A program made the position numbers and the translations under genes. From positions 1 through 5,877 of the forward strand of contig JAACDS010000089.1 in assembly GCA_009936895.1 (NCBI GenBank): a DNA stretch of 5,877 nt, in the 5' to 3' direction. The notes below the pieces were generated by a model, which was not told where the DNA came from, did not search any database, and saw nothing but the letters and a program-made list of their open reading frames with translations. Positions 1 to 5,690 of this stretch are shown here, one piece after another (position 1 is the stretch's first letter; every line of letters starts with the position of its first letter). This DNA comes from Pseudomonadota bacterium. GTDB taxonomy: Bacteria > Pseudomonadota > Gammaproteobacteria > Pseudomonadales > Azotimanducaceae.

Positions 1-266
1 AACATCTGTCGCAGGGGAAAATCGTAGTGCACGGTCAACCAGGCGGTTAGCACACCGATGACCGTGGACAGCGCGGCGACTAGCACCATCAACTGGACGG
101 TATTAGCCAGATAGATGGGAAACACTGTGTCGCGCATGTGGGCCCAGCTCTCGCCGCCAGGTGCCAAGGCTGCCCCGAGCAGCATCAAAATCGGCAGGCT
201 AACGGGAACCGCAATCAACAGCGTGCCGACTGGCCAGACAATGGATTTGGAGGGGATGCTTGACAT
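1..266 (-). CDS. fbpB: Ferric-iron ABC transporter permease, N-terminal part (cut by left edge)
   Basis: The product is the inner-membrane permease of an Fe(3+) ABC importer, passing iron from a periplasmic binding protein to the cytoplasm with energy from a cognate ATPase. Only the first 88 residues are inside the window; full-length family members run to roughly 500-550 residues and carry two permease domains. A first hydrophobic segment lies at about residues 10-34. After a short periplasmic stretch with W41 and F49-P50-Y52, the conserved ANTVQL start of the first permease domain (54-59) leads into a second membrane segment at about 57-78, ending with AWL and DFPLR, a pattern typical of FbpB-type permeases. 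The start is the first ATG after an in-frame TAG at 278-276; no clear Shine-Dalgarno precedes it. It diverges from the ATPase gene, and both plausibly serve the binding protein encoded at 1506-2531. The family is clear; the exact substrate is inferred from the neighbours. Confidence 0.85.
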   Translation of the reverse strand, partial: MSSIPSKSIVWPVGTLLIAVPVSLPILMLLGAALAPGGESWAHMRDTVFPIYLANTVQLMVLVAALSTVIGVLTAWLTVHYDFPLRQM

Positions 267-374
267 AGCCGACCACTATACCGGCCCCGCGAACCATTCA
301 ACAGAAAACTCGAAAGCACCGGGGCGAATCCTGCAATAGGCTTGGCCCCTGCAATCGGGCAGTATTGCGCACCT
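267..374. promoter_or_regulatory. Divergent intergenic region with repeated GCAAT motifs
   Basis: This 108-bp spacer separates the divergent permease and ATPase starts and must hold both promoters unless they are transcribed from elsewhere. It contains an 11-bp direct repeat with one mismatch, CCTGCAATAGG (330-340) and CCTGCAATCGG (348-358), spaced 18 bp start to start. The second copy also forms an inverted repeat with ATTGC at 364-368 (GCAAT, 8-nt gap, ATTGC). I see no Fur box here, unlike the region before the binding-protein gene. An operator role is only inferred. Confidence 0.4.
275..301 (-). promoter_or_regulatory. Possible promoter for the permease gene
   Basis: Reading leftwards on the minus strand, TTGAAT (301-296) is followed after 15 bp by TATAGT (280-275), a 5/6 match to the sigma70 -10 box. 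Transcription would begin about 2-3 nt before the ATG at 266, giving an almost leaderless message, which would fit the lack of a Shine-Dalgarno. The spacer is short and the -35 is only a 4/6 match, so this is weak. Confidence 0.25.
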
Positions 375-1433
375 ATGAGTATTCAACTGACCTCCATCAG
401 CCACCGATTCGGCACTCACCAAGTGTTATCCGATATTTCGCTGTCGTTAGCCGATGGCGAAATTCTCTGCATCATTGGCCCCTCAGGCAGCGGCAAAAGC
501 ACGCTGCTAAGGATCGCCGCCGGCTTGGAAGAGATGCAAAGCGGAGAAATTGCGCTGGACGGTCAACGCCTCGCCAGGGCGGGGCATTCTCCACCTCCAG
601 AGCAACGCCCTGTGGGCTTGGTCTTTCAAGACCATGCGTTGTTCCCACATCTCACCGTGGCGCAGAATGTGGGTTTTGGTCTGCACAACAGTCAACCGGC
701 AGAGCGCGACAGACGGGTGAAGGATTTGCTCAACAGCGTTGGTCTTGCCGACCTGGCAGCCCGTTATCCAGATACGTTATCCGGCGGCCAGCAGCAAAGA
801 ATCGCGCTGATCAGGGCATTGGCCACCAATCCTCGGGTGATGCTGTTGGATGAACCCTTCGCCAGCGTGGATACGCCGCTTCGCCGTCAGCTTCGGCAGG
901 ATGCGCGGCAAGGCCTTATTCAGGCAGGCACATCGACGATTATGGTGACCCATGATCCCGAAGAAGCCATGGCCATGGCCGACCGCATATTGGTACTCGT
1001 TGATGGCGTTGCGGTTCAACTCGACACCCCCGAGGCTCTCTGGAAGAGCCCTGCTCATCGATTTATCGCCGAGACGATCGCTGGTCTGCAGTCCGTGAGA
1101 GGACTTGTTGAAGCCCATCACATTGTGACGCCCTTTGGGGAGCTACCGCTCGCAAACCTGCGCCATAACGGTAATCTCGCCATTGGCGAATCCATTGAAC
1201 TGGGCATTCGCGGAAGTACGATCGCAGTAACAGGTTTCGAAGACGGTGATCCGCCCCAACCACGAAACGCCTACGCCGTGGACGATATCCGCTTTGACGG
1301 CATGCACTGGACAGCGCTTGTCCGATCAGGGCGTCAACAGCTACGCGTCGTTGTTAGCCCGAAAAGCCGGTTGCGCTCAGGCGACCGTGTCGCATTGCGC
1401 TTTACCAACGCCGAAGCCGTGGTCTATAATTGA
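375..1433 (+). CDS. fbpC: Iron(III) ABC transporter ATP-binding protein
   Basis: This cytoplasmic ATPase (352 residues) powers an ABC importer, most likely for ferric iron with the divergent permease and the downstream binding protein. All nucleotide-binding elements are present: Walker A GPSGSGKST (35-43), Q-loop glutamine Q85 in VFQDHALFPHL, signature LSGGQQQR (135-142), Walker B VMLLDEPF with catalytic E160, D-loop SVD (164-166) and switch histidine H193 in VTHDPEEAMAMAD. Residues from about 231 form the C-terminal accessory/TOBE-like regulatory region seen in FbpC, PotA and MalK-type ATPases; total length is normal for that group. I chose ATG 375 because it gives the usual family N-terminus (MSIQL...); a TTG at 342 in the same frame would add 11 unusual residues. 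The ribosome site is weak. The gene's 3' end carries the promoter of the next gene, and its TGA stop is the first triplet of a Fur box. Iron specificity rests on gene context. Confidence 0.9.
   Translation: MSIQLTSISHRFGTHQVLSDISLSLADGEILCIIGPSGSGKSTLLRIAAGLEEMQSGEIALDGQRLARAGHSPPPEQRPVGLVFQDHALFPHLTVAQNVGFGLHNSQPAERDRRVKDLLNSVGLADLAARYPDTLSGGQQQRIALIRALATNPRVMLLDEPFASVDTPLRRQLRQDARQGLIQAGTSTIMVTHDPEEAMAMADRILVLVDGVAVQLDTPEALWKSPAHRFIAETIAGLQSVRGLVEAHHIVTPFGELPLANLRHNGNLAIGESIELGIRGSTIAVTGFEDGDPPQPRNAYAVDDIRFDGMHWTALVRSGRQQLRVVVSPKSRLRSGDRVALRFTNAEAVVYN
1401..1430 (+). promoter_or_regulatory. Sigma70-type promoter of the iron-binding protein operon, inside the ATPase gene
   Basis: A perfect -10 box TATAAT lies at 1425-1430. 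An imperfect -35, TTTACC (1401-1406, 4/6), precedes it by 18 bp. The predicted start is near 1437, inside the adjacent Fur box, leaving a leader of about 70 nt before ATG 1506. The whole promoter sits in the last codons of the ATPase gene. Confidence 0.65.
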
Positions 1434-1445
1434 TAATCATTCTCA
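1431..1445. promoter_or_regulatory. Fur box
   Basis: TGATAATCATTCTCA matches the 7-1-7 Fur consensus TGATAATNATTATCA at all but one defined base. It directly follows the TATAAT box, so Fe-Fur bound here would cover the start of transcription and repress the operon when iron is plentiful. The first three bases are the TGA stop codon of the ATPase gene. Confidence 0.85.
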
Positions 1446-1505
1446 TTTAAGAACTGCGCGAAACACTTTTTATTTGCTCTCAAATCATCAACGACCAAGC
1501 GAATC

Positions 1506-2531
1506 ATGAAAAACCAAGCAACCAAGCTATTTGGCCTACTCGTCCTGCTAACCGTTTCAACCTTCCCTGCCAGCGCAACCTCTGACGAAGTAGTGAACGT
1601 CTATTCTGCCAGACACTACGACACCGATATGGCTCTGTATGAGGAATTCACGCGCCAGACCGGTATCGCTGTGAACCTCATTGAGGGCGGAAGCGATGCC
1701 CTGATTGAACGTATTCGCAACGAGGGTGAATTCTCGCCGGCAGACATGCTGATCACAGTGGATGCGGGCCGCCTTTGGCGCGCAGGCGAAAACGACATTT
1801 TTCAGACGATCGAAAGTGACGTATTGAACCAACGGGTTCCACAGAATCTGCGCGACCCAGAAGGCTTGTGGTTTGGTCTGTCCAAGCGTGTTCGAGTAAT
1901 CGCGTTTAACAAAGCTGCTGGACTACCCGTTGCGGTTAACCGTTACGAAGATCTGGCCAACCCTGCCCTAATCGGTTCCGTCTGTATGCGCAGTTCCTCC
2001 AATATTTATAACCTATCGCTGATGAGTTCGATCATCGAGGCCCAGGGCGAAAAAGCAGCCGAGGCTTGGGCTCGCGGCGTTGTCGGCAATTTTGCTCGGA
2101 CGCCACAAGGCAACGACACCGCTCAACTGCGGGCTGTGGCATCTGGCGAATGCGGTATTACCGTCGCGAACACCTATTACGTTGGCCGCCTGATCGGATC
2201 AGACGACCCGAAGAACAATGCCATTACCAATGCGTTAACCATCGTGTTTCCAAATCAGAGTGACCGCGGTGCACACGTAAACATCAGCGGTGCCGGCGTC
2301 ACTCGCTACGCGCCGAACAAAGAAAATGCGATTAGATTTCTTGAATATTTGACCAGCGATTTCGCCCAACGATTGTTTGCCGAAGGCAACAACGAATACC
2401 CCATCGTCGGCCCCACGTCAGGGCCAGTAGCGAGCCTAGGCCCCTTCGAAGAAGACAGTATCAACTCGGCGGTATTAGGCCAGCGCCAAGCCGAGGCCGT
2501 TCGCGTCTTTGACCGCGCCGGCTGGCAATAA
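1506..2531 (+). CDS. fbpA: Periplasmic Fe(3+)-binding protein of an ABC importer
   Basis: This is an extracytoplasmic solute-binding protein (341 residues) that captures ferric iron in the periplasm and delivers it to the FbpB-type permease. The signal peptide has basic K2 and K7, a hydrophobic core at about 8-20, and probable cleavage after ASA (22-24). The mature protein opens with VNVYSARHYDTD (30-41), typical of FbpA/FutA proteins. Likely iron ligands are Y168 (in SSNIYNLSL) and the pair Y224-Y225 (in NTYYVGR); the 56-residue spacing from first to second equals that of Y142/Y198/Y199 in characterised bacterial FbpA proteins. Y38 may be a further ligand, as in FutA-type proteins. Two cysteines, C160 and C216, are the only ones and could pair in the periplasm. 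Length is normal. The start follows a 72-bp leader region with a Fur box and no strong Shine-Dalgarno. The stop overlaps the ribosome site of the DoxX gene, implying co-transcription. Confidence 0.93.
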   Translation: MKNQATKLFGLLVLLTVSTFPASATSDEVVNVYSARHYDTDMALYEEFTRQTGIAVNLIEGGSDALIERIRNEGEFSPADMLITVDAGRLWRAGENDIFQTIESDVLNQRVPQNLRDPEGLWFGLSKRVRVIAFNKAAGLPVAVNRYEDLANPALIGSVCMRSSSNIYNLSLMSSIIEAQGEKAAEAWARGVVGNFARTPQGNDTAQLRAVASGECGITVANTYYVGRLIGSDDPKNNAITNALTIVFPNQSDRGAHVNISGAGVTRYAPNKENAIRFLEYLTSDFAQRLFAEGNNEYPIVGPTSGPVASLGPFEEDSINSAVLGQRQAEAVRVFDRAGWQ

Positions 2532-2536
2532 AGGAG
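2531..2536 (+). promoter_or_regulatory. Ribosome binding site of the DoxX gene
   Basis: AAGGAG, 6 nt before ATG 2543, begins on the last base of the preceding gene's TAA stop. It selects M1 (2543) over the in-frame M4 (2552) and is the strongest such site in the iron cluster. Confidence 0.8.
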
Positions 2537-2542
2537 AGCCCC

Positions 2543-2977
2543 ATGGAACGAATGATTCAACCCGTACAGCCTCTGATTGGCATCACAGGTCGCGTTTTAT
2601 TAGGTCTCTATATTCTCATACCCGGCATCAGCAAGATCACTGGATTCGATGATACTGCTGCTTATATGCTGACGCATGGGGTGCCTTTGGTATCCCTATT
2701 GCTGCCGATCACCATCGTGCTGCAAATTGGCAGCGGCGTGGCTCTCGTTGCTGGCTGGCAAACACGCGCCATCGCGTTAATGCTGGCTGGCATGATTTTG
2801 GTGATAAACGTGTTCATGCACGATTTTTGGAACGTATACGAGGGCTTGACCCAACAACATGAGACTCAAAATTTCATCAAAAATCTGGCGATCATGGCAG
2901 GACTGTTAACGCTGGCCGCAGGCCCAGGGATTCAATCCCTGTCCCTCGACGCGAGAGCGAACGCCTCGAACGATTAG
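2543..2977 (+). CDS. DoxX-family membrane protein
   Basis: This is a 144-residue inner-membrane protein with four predicted helices at about 12-30, 47-70, 75-93 and 112-127. Family traits are the early RVLLGLYILIPGISKI segment (17-32), the GVP turn (46-48), the GSGVALVAGWQTR stretch (63-75) and a late FIKNLAIMAGLL helix (111-122). H93 and W96, in FMHDFW, sit at the end of helix 3, as is usual in DoxX proteins. There is no cysteine. The DoxX family includes the small subunit of archaeal thiosulfate:quinone oxidoreductase and the mycobacterial DoxX partner of SodA and SseA, but most bacterial members have no assigned role. Only 11 bp separates it from the iron-binding protein gene, so it should share that gene's Fur-controlled promoter. 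A role in iron-linked redox or stress handling is inference only. Its TAG stop overlaps the stop of the opposite CoA-transferase gene by 4 bp. Confidence 0.87.
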   Translation: MERMIQPVQPLIGITGRVLLGLYILIPGISKITGFDDTAAYMLTHGVPLVSLLLPITIVLQIGSGVALVAGWQTRAIALMLAGMILVINVFMHDFWNVYEGLTQQHETQNFIKNLAIMAGLLTLAAGPGIQSLSLDARANASND

Positions 2978-4131
2978 TCCAACCACCACTCGGCATCGTT
3001 GGCTCCGACCGCCCGCGGCGGTCGGTCTGGAGTCAGACTGACGCGATTGAGCCGGAAGCCGATCCCGGGCAGTGATACCGGAGTTGCATCGTCACCCACC
3101 GTTAATGTCTTCAATAACCCGCGTGCCTGAAGCTGCCCCTCCGTCACGGTCTCGCTGAGCTTGCGCACTCGACTGGCGGGCACGCCGGCCTGATCCAACA
3201 AGGTTTCCCACTCATGGGCTGATTTGGCCAAAAATGCGGATTCAAATATCTCGCGTAACGCATCTTGGTTGGCCGCACGTGCTCGCGGCTCGGCCCAGCG
3301 GGGGTCTTGGGCCCATTCCGAATGTCCCAGCACCTCGCAAAGATCCGCAAACTGGCGCTCATTATTTGCTGCCAGCATCAGCAACTCGCCACCTCGGGTC
3401 GTGAAGCAGCCAGACGATGGCGCGCGACTGGCCGCCTCGTTACCGAGCTTCGGCAGGTCCTCACCGGTGGTGGCTACCGTTACCAAATTATTTGCCATCA
3501 TCGTCATGGCGGTATCCAACATGCTGACGTCTACGTACTGAAAAGCACCGGTTAGGTCACGCGCACGCAGCCCGGCCATCACGGCAAAAGCCGCGTTGAG
3601 ACCGGTGGCATAGTCGATATAGGGTGCACCTACTTTGACCGGACCCATCTCATCCGTGCCCGTGGTATTCATAATCCCGCTCATCGCCTGCACCACATGG
3701 TCATAGGCCGGTCGGTGACCAATTGGCCCCACCTCGCCGTAGGCCGAAATAGAGCAATACACCAGCCGAGGGTTTACTGCGGCTAGAGCCCCTTCACCCA
3801 GCCCCAATCGCTTGGCAACCCCCGGGCGGTAATTTTGGACAAAAATGTCGGCTTCTGCGGCCAGTTCCAGCACCTTGGCAACGTGTACCGGGTCTTTCAA
3901 ATCCATCTCAATGCAGTTTTTTTGAGCATTCTGGGTGCAAAAACTCAGTCCAAGCCCCTGCTTGGACAGTTCCGGAAGCGCGCCACCGTAACGGGTCATT
4001 TCGCCGCCGGGAGGCTCTACTTTGATGACCTGAGCGCCAAGCAATGCCAACTGGTACGTGCAGTAAGGCCCAGCAAACACCTGAGTCAGATCAAGTACGC
4101 GAACGTTCTGTAGGGGCTGAATGGAATTCAT
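2974..4131 (-). CDS. Family III CoA-transferase (CaiB/BaiF family)
   Basis: The product moves CoA between carboxylic acids (acyl-CoA + acid to acid-CoA + acid) through an aspartyl-CoA thioester in a cytoplasmic, interlocked dimer. The N-terminus carries the family signature VRVLDLTQVFAGPYC (10-24), then LGAQVIKVEPPGGEMTR (31-47), and VQNYRPGVAKRLGLG (98-112). The catalytic aspartate is very probably D173 in GAPYIDYATG, corresponding to D169 of formyl-CoA transferase; it is followed by AAFAVMAGLRAR and DVSML. At 385 residues it is of normal length. Substrate cannot be told from sequence: formyl/oxalate, carnitine, mesaconate/succinate, bile-acid and aromatic-acid enzymes share these motifs. 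The start ATG (4131-4129) has only a weak ribosome site. It diverges from the SDR gene and converges on doxX. Open frames antisense to it are shadows. Confidence 0.92.
   Translation of the reverse strand: MNSIQPLQNVRVLDLTQVFAGPYCTYQLALLGAQVIKVEPPGGEMTRYGGALPELSKQGLGLSFCTQNAQKNCIEMDLKDPVHVAKVLELAAEADIFVQNYRPGVAKRLGLGEGALAAVNPRLVYCSISAYGEVGPIGHRPAYDHVVQAMSGIMNTTGTDEMGPVKVGAPYIDYATGLNAAFAVMAGLRARDLTGAFQYVDVSMLDTAMTMMANNLVTVATTGEDLPKLGNEAASRAPSSGCFTTRGGELLMLAANNERQFADLCEVLGHSEWAQDPRWAEPRARAANQDALREIFESAFLAKSAHEWETLLDQAGVPASRVRKLSETVTEGQLQARGLLKTLTVGDDATPVSLPGIGFRLNRVSLTPDRPPRAVGANDAEWWLD
3005..3025. repeat. Perfect 9-bp GC-rich hairpin between convergent genes
   Basis: CCGACCGCC (3005-3013), a 3-nt loop CGC, and GGCGGTCGG (3017-3025) form a perfect stem-loop. 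It lies 28 nt past the doxX stop and inside the last codons of the CoA-transferase gene (DRPPRA region). No T-run follows on either strand, so it is not a canonical intrinsic terminator. It might pause or protect transcripts, or be coincidental coding sequence. Confidence 0.45.
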
Positions 4132-4263
4132 ACGATTTCTACTGAGAAAGATAGGCTAGACGGTAACCACAAAGTCATGCCACCACCATCTATTCACCGA
4201 ATGAGGTAATCTACCCGCCAGTTCGGCCGAGAGATATAGGCCAGAAGTTTTTGGAGAGAGGAT
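4132..4263. other. Divergent intergenic region, CoA-transferase / SDR
   Basis: This 132-bp gap must hold promoters for both flanking genes. I could not pick a convincing -35/-10 pair on either strand. An imperfect inverted repeat, TTCGGCC (4222-4228) with GGCCAGAA (4239-4246, one unpaired base), lies just before the SDR ribosome site and could be an operator; support is weak. Confidence 0.35.
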
Positions 4264-5019
4264 ATGAGCACAGCACGACCAATCGCCTTAGTCACGGGCG
4301 CGTCTGGCGACATTGGCGGTGCCATCGCGCAAGTCCTTGGCAGCCACGGCTGGCACGTGATTGGCACCTATGTCGGCGCGGCAGATGCAGCGGCAGCCAC
4401 GGTAACGACTATTACTGATGCCGGGGGCAGCGCGGAAGCCATGCAGCTGGATCAACGAGATCCAGACGCCATCGAAGCGCTGATTGAGACCATCCGCCAA
4501 CAGCATGATCGCCTAGATGTACTGATCAACAATGCCGCTTGGAACATCGGCATTCCCTTTCGGCAGCTGGATGAGCTGACCGCAGACATTTGGGATCGCG
4601 TAATGGAAACCAATCTTCGCGCTCCGTTCCTGCTCGCTCGCGCGGCCGCGACGTTGTTGAGTGCCGGTGATGGCGGTCATATCGTGAACATTTCCTCAGC
4701 AGGCGGCATCAGTCCCGGCAGCAGCAGCATTGCGTACTCGTCGAGCAAAGCGGGCCTCAATCATTTAACCCGTTGCCTGGCGGTGGCCATGTCACCCAAC
4801 GTCGCCGTAAACTGTATTGCGCCGGGCTTGGTGGAAAATACTCGCATGGCACAGCGGTTGCCGGATAACGTCGCAGAGGGCGCTCGGCAAACCGCCGTGC
4901 TAGGGCGCGTCGGACAGGCACAAGACATCGCCAATCAAGTCTTGGCCTTTGTCCAGTCCACCTCGGTCACCGGCCAGACCATTGTCATTGATGGCGGCAT
5001 GCCCGGGGCAATGCGCTAA
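4264..5019 (+). CDS. Short-chain dehydrogenase/reductase (classical SDR)
   Basis: This is a cytoplasmic NAD(P)-dependent oxidoreductase of 251 residues, the usual size for a classical SDR. The Rossmann nucleotide site is TGASGDIG (11-18). The structural motif reads NNAA (89-92) instead of the commoner NNAG. The catalytic set is N117 (in METNLRAPF), S145 (in VNISSAGG), Y158 and K162 (YSSSK). After that come NCIAPGLVENTRM (183-195) and the standard C-terminal TGQTIVIDGGM (237-247). No basic residue sits in the glycine loop and no clear acid ends the second strand, so NAD versus NADP preference is unclear. A purine-rich Shine-Dalgarno, GGAGAGAGG (4253-4261), precedes ATG 4264. It may act with the divergent CoA-transferase in catabolism of an organic acid or alcohol, or form a transcript with the downstream membrane protein genes. 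Substrate is unknown; automatic labels such as 3-oxoacyl-ACP reductase would be guesses. Confidence 0.93.
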   Translation: MSTARPIALVTGASGDIGGAIAQVLGSHGWHVIGTYVGAADAAAATVTTITDAGGSAEAMQLDQRDPDAIEALIETIRQQHDRLDVLINNAAWNIGIPFRQLDELTADIWDRVMETNLRAPFLLARAAATLLSAGDGGHIVNISSAGGISPGSSSIAYSSSKAGLNHLTRCLAVAMSPNVAVNCIAPGLVENTRMAQRLPDNVAEGARQTAVLGRVGQAQDIANQVLAFVQSTSVTGQTIVIDGGMPGAMR

Positions 5020-5028
5020 TTTTCAAGG

Positions 5029-5038
5029 GCAGTACTGC
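5029..5038. repeat. 10-bp palindrome between SDR and membrane protein genes
   Basis: GCAGTACTGC is a perfect palindrome 9 nt after the SDR stop. The 12-mer GGGCAGTACTGC (5027-5038) differs by one base from GGGCAGTATTGC (357-368) in front of the ATPase gene. It is too short and lacks a T-run to be a terminator; a protein-binding site is possible but unproven. Confidence 0.3.
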
Positions 5039-5060
5039 AATAAAAGGCTACAACTGAACA

Positions 5061-5642
5061 ATGCTGAACGAATGGCTTCTTACACTGGCTCGGTGGTTAG
5101 ACACCCAGAGCTGGAGCACCCAAATTCATGAGAGTATTTATCTGTACGCGTGGATCGAAACGACGCATGTGCTCACGCTCATGGTGTTTTTGGGCATGTT
5201 GTTCGTGATCGACCTGCGTATGCTCGGCCTCGCATTCCCCAACGTTCGCGCCTCAACCATTGCCGAACGTCTAGACAAACCGATGATGATTGGCTTCGCG
5301 CTGATGGTGATCTCCGGGCTGCTCCTGTATTACGCGATCCCCGTGCGCACCACCCAAAGCCTTTGGTTTCGCATCAAGGTCGTGCTGCTGATTTTAGCGG
5401 CAATCAATGCGTTTGCTTTTCGGGCACGCATGCAGGCTTCTGCGGACTATTGGGATCTTGACCCCAAACCACCCCGACACATTCGATTGGGTGCGGCGAT
5501 CTCAATCGGCCTGTGGGCCGGTGTGGTGGTAACCGGCCGAACCATTGCCTATGACTGGTTTGACTGTCACAAAGAGCTGCCTTTCGCCATGTACTGGGCA
5601 GCAGGCTGTGTTGATGAAATGGCCGCCTTTGCCAATGAATAG
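5061..5642 (+). CDS. Four-helix membrane protein of unknown function (DUF6644/DUF2214-like)
   Basis: This is an integral inner-membrane protein of 193 residues with predicted helices at about 27-50, 76-96, 101-121 and 142-163. Traits that suggest the DUF6644-like group are WLDT (12-15), a histidine in the first helix (H36, in IETTHVLTL), DLRMLGL at its end (51-57), WFRIKV starting the third helix (102-107) and GRTIAYDW after the fourth (159-166). Buried H36 and other conserved polar residues could bind a cofactor such as haem or a metal, but that is speculation. Two cysteines (C169, C183) lie in the C-terminal tail. An AAAAGG stretch (5042-5047) lies 13 nt before ATG 5061, rather far for a ribosome site. 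It follows the SDR by 41 bp and precedes a paralogue by 48 bp on the same strand, suggesting one operon. The family label is from memory of motifs, not a search. Confidence 0.75.
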   Translation: MLNEWLLTLARWLDTQSWSTQIHESIYLYAWIETTHVLTLMVFLGMLFVIDLRMLGLAFPNVRASTIAERLDKPMMIGFALMVISGLLLYYAIPVRTTQSLWFRIKVVLLILAAINAFAFRARMQASADYWDLDPKPPRHIRLGAAISIGLWAGVVVTGRTIAYDWFDCHKELPFAMYWAAGCVDEMAAFANE

Positions 5643-5690
5643 AGCACTGCGAAAAATGACTTTGACGCGTTACTTGTGAGGCTACGCTGA

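Noticed and set aside
115..339. Plus-strand open frame over the permease N-terminus
   Set aside because: It lies antisense to the well-supported permease gene, has no ribosome site and no recognisable protein features.
342..374. TTG start at 342 for the ATPase
   Set aside because: It would add 11 residues not typical of the family; ATG 375 gives the expected N-terminus.
967..978. CCATGGCCATGG tandem palindrome
   Set aside because: Simply encodes the conserved EEAMAMAD segment after the switch histidine of the ATPase.
365..1263. Several open frames in other frames and antisense to the ATPase gene
   Set aside because: Arginine-, proline- and serine-rich low-complexity translations typical of shadow frames; the ATPase frame has every family motif.
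3005..3025. Hairpin as a canonical intrinsic terminator
   Set aside because: No T-run follows the stem on either strand, so it is listed only as a repeat.
3915..3925. A7 run reading as the slippery heptamer A-AAA-AAC in the CoA-transferase (minus strand)
   Set aside because: The zero frame is intact through both ends of the protein, with no long alternative product or obvious stimulating structure, so programmed frameshifting is not supported.
3224..4113. Three plus-strand open frames opposite the CoA-transferase
   Set aside because: Antisense shadows of a conserved coding gene with no motifs or ribosome sites of their own.
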